Source: Sterolibacterium denitrificans (GTDB lineage: Bacteria > Pseudomonadota > Gammaproteobacteria > Burkholderiales > Rhodocyclaceae). Taken from it: DNA of 64,000 nucleotides. The stretch is from contig NZ_LT837803.1 in NCBI RefSeq assembly GCF_900174485.1, forward strand, positions 868,001 through 932,000, in the 5' to 3' direction. The notes beneath the pieces are model-generated. The model was not told the origin of the DNA and ran no database searches. It was given only the letters and a program-made list of their open reading frames with translations. Each line of letters begins with the position of its first letter. The stretch's first letter is position 1. Of this stretch, positions 1-7,149 are shown one piece after another. Both the position numbers and the translations under genes were made by a program.

Positions 1-15
1 GCCGAGAAGAAATAA
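1..15 (+). CDS. rplY: C-terminal end of probable ribosomal protein L25 (rplY), partial
   Basis: The first five codons read Ala-Glu-Lys-Lys-stop in frame 1. A short Lys/Glu-rich tail ending 32 bases before pth fits the C terminus of bacterial L25 (Ctc/TL5 type), the usual gene upstream of pth in betaproteobacteria. The tail is directly seen; the identity rests only on context. Confidence 0.45.
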   Translation, partial: AEKK

Positions 16-47
16 GCAGCGCGGCGGTTCGAGGGCTTACGATCGGC

Positions 48-650
48 ATGCAAAGACCGCCGCGTCTGATCGTCGGCCTGGGCAACCCCGGCGCCGAATA
101 CGCCAAAACCCGGCACAACGCCGGGTTTTGGTTTTGTGAGCGGCTTGCCGCTGACCTCGGCATCCCGCTGGCGAAGGAAACGCGCTTCCACGGCATCGTC
201 GGCAGCGCCCGCGCCGGCGGCAACACGCCGCACGGCCTCTGGCTGCTGCTGCCGCAGACCTTCATGAATCGCTCCGGCCAGGCGGTGCGCGCGCTGGCGC
301 AGTTCTATCGCATCGAAGTCGATGAAATGCTGGTGGTGCACGATGAACTCGATCTGCCGCCGGGCCAACTGCGCCTCAAGTTCGGCGGCGGCCTGGGCGG
401 CCACAACGGCCTCAAGGACATCACCGCCCACCTGGGCACGCAGGACTACTGGCGGCTGCGTGTGGGCATCGGTCATCCGGGCGATCGCAACCAGGTGGTC
501 AATTTCGTCCTCAAGCCGCCACAGAAAGCCGAGCAGGAAGCCATCGACACGGCGCTCGACCGGGCGCTGCTGGCTTGGCCGCTGCTGGCTGGCGGCGACT
601 GGCGGAACGCCATGCAGAAACTCAACGTCAAGCCCGATGCCAGCGCCTGA
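48..650 (+). CDS. pth: Peptidyl-tRNA hydrolase
   Basis: This cytoplasmic esterase releases tRNA from peptidyl-tRNA that has dropped off the ribosome. The 200 residues match the usual bacterial Pth length. The active-site set is visible: Asn13 in GNPG, His23 in TRHNAGF, Asn74 in FMNRSG, Asp99 in VVHDELD and Asn120 in GGHNG, corresponding to E. coli N10/H20/N68/D93/N114. It follows the probable rplY end closely and precedes ychF by 33 bases, the conserved rplY-pth-ychF arrangement. The short gap to ychF holds a heptamer repeat. Confidence 0.97.
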   Translation: MQRPPRLIVGLGNPGAEYAKTRHNAGFWFCERLAADLGIPLAKETRFHGIVGSARAGGNTPHGLWLLLPQTFMNRSGQAVRALAQFYRIEVDEMLVVHDELDLPPGQLRLKFGGGLGGHNGLKDITAHLGTQDYWRLRVGIGHPGDRNQVVNFVLKPPQKAEQEAIDTALDRALLAWPLLAGGDWRNAMQKLNVKPDASA

Positions 651-651
651 C

Positions 652-672
652 GCCTCACGCTTCACGTTTCAC
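652..672. repeat. Heptamer tandem tract, three units, pth-ychF junction
   Basis: Three 7-base units (gcctcac, gcttcac, gtttcac) lie back to back. Read on the minus strand they are GTGAAAC, GTGAAGC and GTGAGGC. GTGAAGC recurs at 22472 and 28134, so this belongs to the junction repeat family described in the findings. Confidence 0.7.
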
Positions 673-683
673 CGGAGAACACC

Positions 684-1778
684 ATGAGCCTCAAATGCGG
701 CATCGTCGGCCTACCCAACGTCGGCAAGTCCACCCTCTTCAACGCCCTCACCAAGGCCGGCATCGAAGCCGCCAACTATCCCTTCTGCACCATTGAGCCG
801 AACATCGGCATCGTCGAAGTGCCCGATCCGCGCCTGGCGCAACTGGCTGAAATCGTCAAGCCGCAGAAGGTGCAGCATGCCATCGTCGAATTCGTGGACA
901 TCGCCGGCCTGGTTGCCGGCGCCAGCAAGGGCGAAGGCCTGGGCAACCAGTTCCTCGCCAACATCCGCGAAACCGATGCCATCGTCCATGTCGTGCGCTG
1001 CTTTCATGATGACAACGTGGTGCATGTCTCCGGCTCGGTCGACCCGATCCGCGACATCGAAGTCATCGACACCGAACTCGCCCTGGCCGACATGAGCACC
1101 GTCGAAAAGGCGCTCGCCCGCTACTCCAAGCAGGCCAGGGCCGGCGGCGACAAGGAAGCCAGGCTGCTGGTCGATGTATTGGAAAAATGCCAGGCCCAGC
1201 TCGACCAGGCCAAGCCGGTGCGCGCGCTCGACCTTTCCAGGGAAGAGTGGGCCAATCTCAAACCCTTCTGCCTGATCACCGCCAAGCCGGTACTCTACGC
1301 CGCCAACGTCGCCGAAGACGGCTTCGAGAACAATCCCCACCTCGACGCCGTGCGTGATCATGCCGCCAGGGAAGGCGCCGAAGTCGTCGCCCTGTGCGCC
1401 GCCATCGAAGCCGAAATCGCCGACCTCGACGACGCCGACAAGCAAGACTTCCTCGAATCCATGGGCCTGGCCGAACCCGGCCTCGACCGCCTGATCCGCG
1501 CCGGCTACAAGCTGCTGGGACTACAGACCTACTTCACCGCCGGCGTCAAGGAAGTCCGCGCCTGGACCATCCACGCCGGCGACACCGCGCCGCAGGCGGC
1601 CGGCGTCATCCACACCGACTTCGAACGCGGCTTCATCCGCGCCCAGACCATCGCCTTCGACGACTTCATCCGCTACAAGGGCGAAGCCGGCGCCAAGGAA
1701 GCCGGCAAGATGCGCGCCGAAGGCAAGGAATACGTGGTCAAGGATGGGGATGTGCTCAATTTCTTGTTCAACGTCTGA
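684..1778 (+). CDS. ychF: Redox-regulated ATPase/GTPase YchF (OLA1 family)
   Basis: YchF is a P-loop NTPase of the Obg/OLA1 family that binds ribosomes and the 26S-proteasome or stress machinery in other organisms and prefers ATP. The G1 motif is GLPNVGKST at residues 9-17, the G3 region is [14 protein letters not shown], and the last 85 residues form the TGS domain ([13 protein letters not shown]). The length of 364 is standard. ATG follows an AGA-rich Shine-Dalgarno region (cggagaacacc). It is translated just after pth and is probably co-transcribed. Confidence 0.96.
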   Translation: MSLKCGIVGLPNVGKSTLFNALTKAGIEAANYPFCTIEPNIGIVEVPDPRLAQLAEIVKPQKVQHAIVEFVDIAGLVAGASKGEGLGNQFLANIRETDAIVHVVRCFHDDNVVHVSGSVDPIRDIEVIDTELALADMSTVEKALARYSKQARAGGDKEARLLVDVLEKCQAQLDQAKPVRALDLSREEWANLKPFCLITAKPVLYAANVAEDGFENNPHLDAVRDHAAREGAEVVALCAAIEAEIADLDDADKQDFLESMGLAEPGLDRLIRAGYKLLGLQTYFTAGVKEVRAWTIHAGDTAPQAAGVIHTDFERGFIRAQTIAFDDFIRYKGEAGAKEAGKMRAEGKEYVVKDGDVLNFLFNV

Positions 1779-1791
1779 TCAATCATTTCAT

Positions 1792-1848
1792 GAGAGTGCC
1801 CTCGACCTCGATCCTGCCAGGATCGAGGCCGCCATCACGCCGGGCACG
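1792..1848 (+). pseudogene. Decayed fragment of a DegT-family sugar aminotransferase
   Basis: Fourteen bases after ychF, the plus strand reads E-S-A-LDLDPARIEAAITP-G-T. This matches residues 109-125 of the aminotransferase gene at 3249 (LNLDPARIEAAITPRTT). Over about 49 bases I count 41 identical positions, with most differences at third codon positions, so this looks like a diverged copy of coding sequence and not a recent duplication. Homology stops on both sides. The same bases form a hairpin (cctcgatcct/aggatcgagg, 1806-1828) that might now act as a terminator, although no T-run follows. Confidence 0.6.
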
Positions 1849-1870
1849 TATTGCGACAAGCCAGGCGTCA

Positions 1871-2485
1871 TCAGAAGCGATATTCCAGGCCTACCGACAA
1901 CAAGTTGGTCTTGATTCCGACGCCATTCGCTTTCGCCTTGTCAAAGGCTTCGTACTCGGCGCGCATGCTCAAATTCTGGTCGATCGCGTATTCCGCGCCC
2001 ACGCCGTAGGTCGCTACCGTTTTCGAGTGATTCTGGCTGATCGTCCCGCTGTATCCCAACTGCGACCAGTTTTCCCGGTACTTGGCCTGCAGGTTCGCTA
2101 CGCCCAGCTTGCCCAGCAGTGAGAACCCCGAACCCACGGGCAGTCGACCCACCGCCGCCAGGGAGAAAGCCCGCGCTGCAATCGTCCCCACGCCGCTTTC
2201 GTTCGCGTTGTAGCGCCAGTTGAAATTCTCCTTGCCCAGGTCGAGATAGCTTCCTTCCAGGCCGACATGCGGCGTGAAGCGATAGCCCCCGAAAATCTTG
2301 TAGCCCGTGTCGCGTGCATCCCGGTTGATCACATAACCGTTGCCCGCCGCATCGTCCTTCACACGGCTGACGCCGACTCCGCCGCCGCCATACCAGCCCG
2401 TTCCAGCGTCTGCCGCAAGACTCGAAACGGCGTATAGCGACAAGGACAACACAGCGGCCAGACGCAGGAAATTGGATTGCTTCAT
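1871..2485 (-). CDS. OmpA/OmpW-like small outer membrane beta-barrel protein
   Basis: The predicted 204-residue precursor has a signal peptide (residues 1-25, hydrophobic core then SSLA-ADAG). Alternating aromatic/hydrophobic strands and a C-terminal Phe (EYRF) follow, as expected for BAM-inserted barrels. Repeated Gly-rich strands (GWYGGGGVGVSR, YKIFGGYRF, ATYGVGAEYAI, LLSVGLEYRF) suggest an 8-stranded barrel of the OMP_b-brl group. No peptidoglycan-binding OmpA domain is attached. A strong site (aaaggag) lies 6 bases before ATG, and the start overlaps the stop of a doubtful upstream ORF (taATG). Substrate or role is unknown. Confidence 0.8.
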   Translation of the reverse strand: MKQSNFLRLAAVLSLSLYAVSSLAADAGTGWYGGGGVGVSRVKDDAAGNGYVINRDARDTGYKIFGGYRFTPHVGLEGSYLDLGKENFNWRYNANESGVGTIAARAFSLAAVGRLPVGSGFSLLGKLGVANLQAKYRENWSQLGYSGTISQNHSKTVATYGVGAEYAIDQNLSMRAEYEAFDKAKANGVGIKTNLLSVGLEYRF

Positions 2486-2877
2486 TACGACTCCTTTACA
2501 AATGAATACGGATTGCTCCGCAGTTGGAAAATCTTTTTCAGGAACATGCTTCGCCTGCTTTCTCCGGATTCTTCGTCTGCCCTATCCGACACCCGCATTG
2601 CCATCTTGTCGGGGACGAGTTCGGAGTTGCAGCGGGTTTGCTCGAAAGCCGACTCGGGCAGACGTTCCATGCGCTGAGTCGCTTCGGGTTGTGGCAAGCG
2701 CACATCCGGCACGCGCTCCTGCCATTTGCGCAGGGCGGGCGGTACTTGCGCTTCTTGTGTGGCGGCTGCGTCCAGCCAGATTTGCCGGCGGCCAGAGAGA
2801 AAGAGAGGACGCGAAACGGCGGTTTGTGTGATTACGCCATCCTGTAGATGGACAGGTTCCTGAGGCACGTCCTGCAT
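2485..2877 (-). CDS. Doubtful 130-residue ORF upstream of the outer membrane protein
   Basis: I do not recognise this protein. The frame is open for 130 codons and its TAA overlaps the ATG of the outer membrane protein as taATG, a form often used for translational coupling. Residues 1-85 use typical GC-rich codons; the last 35 are Ser/Glu/Arg rich and look less gene-like. There is no clear Shine-Dalgarno site before its ATG, though a promoter-like pair lies at 2915-2944. It could be a small real gene, a truncated remnant, or a long leader for the barrel gene. Confidence 0.3.
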   Translation of the reverse strand: MQDVPQEPVHLQDGVITQTAVSRPLFLSGRRQIWLDAAATQEAQVPPALRKWQERVPDVRLPQPEATQRMERLPESAFEQTRCNSELVPDKMAMRVSDRADEESGESRRSMFLKKIFQLRSNPYSFVKES

Positions 2878-2914
2878 ACGTCATTCTTCTTGAATACAAT
2901 TTCATGAAGGACGA

Positions 2915-2944
2915 ATTATGCCGTGGTAGTTACATTGATGACAA
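2915..2944 (-). promoter_or_regulatory. Possible sigma70 promoter, minus strand
   Basis: Read on the minus strand, TTGTCA (2939-2944) is separated by 18 bases from CATAAT (2915-2920). It would direct transcription toward the 130-residue ORF and the outer membrane protein. The -35 box lies inside a 14-base direct repeat, which suggests a possible operator. Confidence 0.4.
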
Positions 2945-2962
2945 TGCATTACATTGATGACA
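2930..2962. repeat. 14-base direct repeat (ttacattgatgaca), two copies
   Basis: Two identical copies start at 2930 and 2949, a centre spacing of 19 bases or about two helical turns. They overlap the promoter-like pair on the minus strand, so they could be binding half-sites. No sequence-specific regulator can be named. Confidence 0.6.
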
Positions 2963-3154
2963 TTTTTGTGGTATGCCGTTGTGTATGACGCGCGCCAGTT
3001 GGTCCGGTCGCAAACCTCCGTTCGGCAGTTCACTGCGGGGCGCTTCCGCCGAAGCGCACATAGAGCGTTGGCGCGGTTTGTAGTCGTCAACATCCAGCCG
3101 ACCAATCATTTCAGGGAGGCACACGTCTGCCTTGATCTCCCGGCAAGCCATGAG

Positions 3155-3179
3155 AACCCCGGAATTTCCGGGGTTTTTT
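3155..3179 (+). terminator. Rho-independent terminator
   Basis: An accccgga/tccggggt-type stem with a short AT loop is followed by six T residues (stem arms about 3157-3163 and 3167-3173). It lies 70 bases upstream of the aminotransferase start and would shield the glycan genes from upstream plus-strand transcription. There is no obvious plus-strand gene just before it, so it may be left over from lost DNA. Confidence 0.75.
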
Positions 3180-3248
3180 CGTTTCTTTGGTTTGCGGCCT
3201 TGCTGTAAAAAGCTGAATATGCCTGCCGGGACCGGGCAAGGACAAAGC

Positions 3249-4364
3249 ATGAGCGATCAACCCATCTGCGTCACCCAGCCCTACCTGCCTCCGCTGGAAG
3301 AATTCACGCCCTATCTGGAAAAAATCTGGGCCAATAAAATTCTCACCAACGGCGGTCCCTTTCATCAGCAGTTCGAACAAGCCCTGTGCAACCATCTGGG
3401 TGTGCCGCACGTCGCGCTGCTCTCCAACGGCACCCTGTCCCTCATCACCGCGCTGCAGGCTCTGCGCGTGACGGGTGAAGTCATCACCACGCCGTATTCC
3501 TTCGTCGCTACCGCCCACGCGTTGCTGTGGCATGGCTGCGAACCCGTATTCGTGGATGTGGAGCCGCGCACCCTCAACCTCGACCCCGCCAGGATCGAGG
3601 CTGCCATTACTCCGCGCACCACCGCCATCATGCCGGTGCACTGCTACGGCAACCCCTGCGACACCGCGGCTATCCGGAAGATTGCCGACGATTACAAGCT
3701 GCGCGTCATCTACGATGCCGCTCATGCCTTTGCCGTGCAGGATGAAGGTGGCAGCGTGCTGCGTCATGGCGATTTGTCGGTGCTGAGTTTTCACGCCACC
3801 AAGGTCTTCAACACTTTCGAGGGCGGCGCCATCATTTGCCCCGACGCCGAGACCAAGCAGCGCATCGACCACCTGAAGAACTTCGGTTTCGTCGATGAAA
3901 CCACCGTCGTCGTTCCCGGCATCAATGCCAAGATGAGCGAAATCAACGCCGCCTTTGGCTTGCTGCAACTGCAGCACATGCCCGGGGTCATGCGGCGCCG
4001 CGCCGAGATCGATGCCCGCTACCGCCAGCAGTTGCAAGGCATCGAAGGCATCCACTGCCTGCCGCAGGCCGGGCAGCGCAGCGCCAACCACGCTTACTTC
4101 CCGGTGCTGGTGCAGCCCGGCTACCCTTTGGGCCGCGATGCGCTCTACCAAAAGCTCAAAGACCGGGGCATCCACGCAAGGCGCTACTTTTATCCGCTGA
4201 TTCCCGACTTTCCCATGTACCGGCACCTGCCCTCGGCCGACCGCGCCAATCTGCCGGTGGCGACCCATGCGGCGGCACAGGTGCTGTGCCTGCCGATTTA
4301 TCCGGCGCTGACCGACGAGCAACAGGAACGCATCGTGGGCGTGATCGTGGAGGCGGCGGCATGA
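3249..4364 (+). CDS. DegT/DnrJ/EryC1/StrS sugar aminotransferase, VioA-like
   Basis: PLP-dependent aminotransferases of this family convert an NDP-keto-deoxysugar to an amino sugar in the cytoplasm. The 371-residue protein has the internal aldimine Lys185 (SFHATKVFNTFEGG) and the PLP-ring Asp156 (IYDAAHAF). Its N terminus (VTQPYLPPLEEFTPYLEKIW) resembles dTDP-4-amino-4,6-dideoxyglucose synthases such as VioA, so a 4-amino-4,6-dideoxyhexose product is likely but not proven. The frame is open upstream to 3132; I chose ATG 3249 because the family starts near this motif and an AGGA site lies 8 bases before it. It heads the plus-strand glycan set. Confidence 0.88.
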   Translation: MSDQPICVTQPYLPPLEEFTPYLEKIWANKILTNGGPFHQQFEQALCNHLGVPHVALLSNGTLSLITALQALRVTGEVITTPYSFVATAHALLWHGCEPVFVDVEPRTLNLDPARIEAAITPRTTAIMPVHCYGNPCDTAAIRKIADDYKLRVIYDAAHAFAVQDEGGSVLRHGDLSVLSFHATKVFNTFEGGAIICPDAETKQRIDHLKNFGFVDETTVVVPGINAKMSEINAAFGLLQLQHMPGVMRRRAEIDARYRQQLQGIEGIHCLPQAGQRSANHAYFPVLVQPGYPLGRDALYQKLKDRGIHARRYFYPLIPDFPMYRHLPSADRANLPVATHAAAQVLCLPIYPALTDEQQERIVGVIVEAAA

Positions 4365-4441
4365 GCGGCGGCGCCATCTTGAAACTGCTCACCTGGGCCT
4401 GTCACTGCATGCTGGTGACGATGCGACGGCAGGTCCATTGA
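4361..4441 (+). pseudogene. 26-codon ORF overlapping the aminotransferase stop; possible truncated gene
   Basis: ATG overlaps the aminotransferase stop as ATGA, the classic coupled start, and reads MSGGAILKLLTWACHC and a further 10 residues before TGA. Such overlaps normally begin a full gene. Here the frame ends after 26 codons and the next gene, which is visibly richer in A/T, starts 15 bases later. The simplest reading is the stub of a replaced gene at a recombination joint; a leader peptide is possible. Confidence 0.35.
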
Positions 4442-4455
4442 GAAGGGTTTGATTC

Positions 4456-5454
4456 ATGAATTCCCCAGCGCAGGTCCTGCAGAACTTTCGCGCATTGCCT
4501 CTTCCAATCGAAGAGGAAATCGTCTCGGGTTGGAAAGATTCGGAAGGCAGGCCCGTGGTCAGCATAGCCTGCGTTGCGTACAACCATGAAAACTACATAA
4601 GGGATGCCTTGAAGGGATTCCTGATACAGAAGACGGATTTTCCCTTTGAGATCGTCATTCACGATGATGCTTCTACGGACGGAACTGCGGAAATCATCAG
4701 GGAATACGAAGCAAGGTACCCGAGAATCATTAAATCGATTTGCCAGAAAGAAAATCGGTTTTCCCAAGGAAGGAAGCCCATCCATTTGATGGAAAGGCAC
4801 TTTGCGGGTGAGTTCGTGGCATTCTGCGATGGCGATGACTTCTGGTGCGACCGGAATAAATTGTCCATTCAAGCCGGGTTTCTGAGAAGCAACCCTGATG
4901 TTTTCATCAGCAGCCACGACGCGTTCGTCATCGATGAAAAAGGCAATATCATCGAAAACTCGCAGTTGCCCGATTTTCAGAAAAGGGATTTCTCCGGCGA
5001 AGATCTGGCGCTTGGCAAAGTCTGGCTGTTGACCCTGAACTGGATGTACAGGAATGTTCCAATTGACTTTGCGCCGGAGCAGGAAAAGGTGCTGAATGGC
5101 GATACTTTCCGTACCAGCATGTTTGGCGCTTTTGGCGGCAGCCATCACCATGCCGATATAGAAAACTCGGCATACCGTATTCATGCGGGCGGTGTTTGGT
5201 CCATGTTGAGCGAAGCAAACAAGATGGACGCGCAGTTGAATACGTGGTTCTGGATGTACAGGTATTACAAGCGTATTGGAAAGCCGGCGTATGCCGATGC
5301 CTATTACAGGAAAGTTGTCAGGGCGATACTCGAGCGTGCAGATTGGTTTACCCTGTCGAAAGAATATCTCTTCAAGCTTTTCCAGGTGAAGAAAATCAAA
5401 GCCATGGTGCCGGACAATATCAAGACATTCATAAAACTGAAATTGATGAAATAA
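4456..5454 (+). CDS. Family 2 glycosyltransferase (GT-A fold)
   Basis: This inverting glycosyltransferase probably adds a sugar to a lipid-linked or surface glycan on the cytoplasmic face. The 332-residue protein begins its catalytic domain at VVSIACVAYNHENYI (residues 34-48). The nucleotide-binding HDDAST is near 69-74 and the metal-binding DGDD is at 125-128. No transmembrane helix is evident. Codon use has many more A/T-ending codons than its neighbours, which suggests separate acquisition. Acceptor and donor cannot be read from sequence. Confidence 0.85.
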   Translation: MNSPAQVLQNFRALPLPIEEEIVSGWKDSEGRPVVSIACVAYNHENYIRDALKGFLIQKTDFPFEIVIHDDASTDGTAEIIREYEARYPRIIKSICQKENRFSQGRKPIHLMERHFAGEFVAFCDGDDFWCDRNKLSIQAGFLRSNPDVFISSHDAFVIDEKGNIIENSQLPDFQKRDFSGEDLALGKVWLLTLNWMYRNVPIDFAPEQEKVLNGDTFRTSMFGAFGGSHHHADIENSAYRIHAGGVWSMLSEANKMDAQLNTWFWMYRYYKRIGKPAYADAYYRKVVRAILERADWFTLSKEYLFKLFQVKKIKAMVPDNIKTFIKLKLMK

Positions 5455-5526
5455 ACGAGATCGATTTTTCTGCTGCGAGTGAAGCGTTAGCCTCGCCACA
5501 TCCAGCTTTTCAAGAGGAAACCAGCC

Positions 5527-6204
5527 TTGGCAATTCATTCAGACAAGCCGCTGATATTGTTTGGTAGTTCCATGTTTTCCAGTCTGGCCTGGTACTGCCT
5601 GTCGCATGACAGCCCGTACCAGGTTGCCGCATTCACGGTTGACAGAAATTACATGGGGAACGGGGGAACCCACGAGGGATTGCCTGTCGTTCCTTTCGAG
5701 GAGCTGGCGCAAAGATACCCGCCTGATTCCTTCGGGGTTTTGCTGCCGCTTGGTTACCATGCCATCAACGGGCTGCGCCGCGATCGCTTTTTGCAGACGC
5801 TCGATATGGGTTATGAGGTGGCATCGTATCTGTCGAGCCGGGCCAGCGTCTGGCCGGACCTCGTCATCGGCAGGAACTGCCTGGTCTATGAAGGCGCCGT
5901 GATTCAGCCATTTGCCGTCATCGGCGACAATGTGCTGATACGGAGCAATGCGCATGTTTCACACCACTGCAGAATCGAAGACCATGCTTTCATCGCGGCG
6001 GGCGCCGTGCTGGGTGGCGGCGTGACCGTCGGCAAACAGGCTTTTGTCGGCTTGGGCGCGGTCATCAGGGATGGTCTGGTCATCGCCGAAAGAAGCTTCA
6101 TCGGCGCCGGTGCCGTGGTCGTCGCGGATACCGAACCGGATGCCGTTTATGTCGGCAATCCCGCGCGTAAGATCGGGCGCAACTCGCTCGAAGTAACGAA
6201 ATGA
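5527..6204 (+). CDS. PglD/NeuD-like left-handed beta-helix sugar acyltransferase
   Basis: Enzymes of this type transfer an acyl group, usually acetyl from CoA, to an amino or hydroxyl group of an NDP-sugar or sialic acid. The N-terminal 100 residues form a Rossmann-like domain (PLILFGSSMFSSLAWY). Hexapeptide repeats follow from about residue 115 (VIGRNCLVYEGAVIQ to GNPARKIG). The catalytic His should be in the VSHHCRIEDHAFIAAGA stretch. The start is TTG at 5527, chosen because aagaggaaa lies just upstream and a later ATG (5573) would remove the first strand. With the aminotransferase next door, N-acylation of the amino sugar is the natural inference. Confidence 0.82.
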   Translation: MAIHSDKPLILFGSSMFSSLAWYCLSHDSPYQVAAFTVDRNYMGNGGTHEGLPVVPFEELAQRYPPDSFGVLLPLGYHAINGLRRDRFLQTLDMGYEVASYLSSRASVWPDLVIGRNCLVYEGAVIQPFAVIGDNVLIRSNAHVSHHCRIEDHAFIAAGAVLGGGVTVGKQAFVGLGAVIRDGLVIAERSFIGAGAVVVADTEPDAVYVGNPARKIGRNSLEVTK

Positions 6205-6222
6205 CGAAGTAACCATTGACTC

Positions 6223-7140
6223 ATGAATGAAGTAATCCTCAACTTTGCCCCGACCGGCATGCTGCCGGGCAAGTCCGAAACCCCGCATGTGCCGCTGTCG
6301 GTCAGCGAGATCGTCGAGGATGTCCTGCGGGCGAATGAGATCGGCATCACCATGGCGCATCTGCATGCGCGCGACGAGATCAGCGGCGTGCCGACTTCCC
6401 GGGCGGAGGTGTTCGCCAGCATCATCGAAGGCATACGCGCCTACGCGCCGGAACTCATTCTTTGCGTAACCTGCAGCGGCCGCCATGCCAATACCTTCGA
6501 GCAGCGCAGCGCCGTGCTCAGGCTCGATGGATCGGCAAAGCCGGACATGGGCAGTCTGACGTTGAGTTCGCTCAACTTCAGCCACCAGGCCAGCATCAAC
6601 GCGCCCGACATGATTCAGGCGCTTGCGCAGTTGATGCTGGCGCGCGGGATCCTGCCGGAGCTCGAGGCATTCGATCCCGGCATGATCAACTATGCCCGCT
6701 ATCTGGAAAAGAAGGGCTTGCTCAAGCCGCCGCACTACTTCAATCTGATCGCCGGAAATATCGCCAGCGCCCAGGCCGATCTGCTGCATATCGGCGTCAT
6801 GCTTCGCGAGCTGCCGCCCGATGCCTTCTGGAGCCTGGGCGGCATCGGCAATGCCCAACTCGACATGAACCTGCTCGGTATTGCCGCCGGGGGCGGCATT
6901 CGCGTCGGTCTGGAAGACAATATCTGGTTCGATCCCGAACGGACGCGCCTGGCAAGCAACGCGGATTGTCTGAAGCGCATGCACGACATCATTCGCGCCC
7001 TGGGCAAGCAAGTGATGCCCGCCGCAACCCTGCGCAGGCAGCTTGGTTTGCTGCCCGGCAACGGGCAGTACGGCCGATTGGCGGAAGGCGCCACGGACTT
7101 TCCGCCGCCTGACTGCAACTCAACCACTAGCCGCGACTAA
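6223..7140 (+). CDS. DUF849 beta-keto acid cleavage enzyme (BKACE/Kce family)
   Basis: Family members are zinc TIM barrels that condense a beta-keto acid with acetyl-CoA and split it to acetoacetate and a new acyl-CoA. The zinc ligands H46 and H48 (AHLHARD) and the conserved GLEDN with E231 are intact, at nearly the same numbering as the characterised 3-keto-5-aminohexanoate cleavage enzyme. The length of 305 is typical. It ends 9 bases before the converging epimerase-like gene. Such an enzyme is unexpected in a glycan locus; I infer it supplies or recycles an acyl-CoA for sugar decoration. The exact substrate is unknown. Confidence 0.85.
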   Translation: MNEVILNFAPTGMLPGKSETPHVPLSVSEIVEDVLRANEIGITMAHLHARDEISGVPTSRAEVFASIIEGIRAYAPELILCVTCSGRHANTFEQRSAVLRLDGSAKPDMGSLTLSSLNFSHQASINAPDMIQALAQLMLARGILPELEAFDPGMINYARYLEKKGLLKPPHYFNLIAGNIASAQADLLHIGVMLRELPPDAFWSLGGIGNAQLDMNLLGIAAGGGIRVGLEDNIWFDPERTRLASNADCLKRMHDIIRALGKQVMPAATLRRQLGLLPGNGQYGRLAEGATDFPPPDCNSTTSRD

Positions 7141-7149
7141 CTTTCTTGT

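Larger units (their letters stand above)
2878..3248. other. Gene-poor intergenic stretch with repeats and a terminator
   Basis: No convincing gene is present. The stretch holds a 14-base direct repeat at 2930-2962, a minus-strand promoter-like pair at 2915-2944 and a terminator at 3155-3179. On the minus strand around 2950-3070 a short stretch reads like NGGLRPDQLARVI, vaguely resembling AraC-family C-terminal helices, which may be a relic. Nothing else is recognisable. Confidence 0.6.

Noticed and set aside
1806-1828. Perfect hairpin cctcgatcct-gcc-aggatcgagg as a terminator
   Set aside because: No T-run follows on either strand and the bases are explained by the aminotransferase relic; kept only as a remark.
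2950-3070. AraC-like helix text on the minus strand (NGGLRPDQLARVI)
   Set aside because: Too short and not supported by flanking homology; could be chance.
2990-3110. Possible integron attC site
   Set aside because: The inverted core sites do not match the RYYYAAC/GTTRRRY consensus on inspection.
3132-3248. Longer N terminus of the aminotransferase
   Set aside because: It would translate through a Rho-independent terminator, and the family N terminus starts at 3249.
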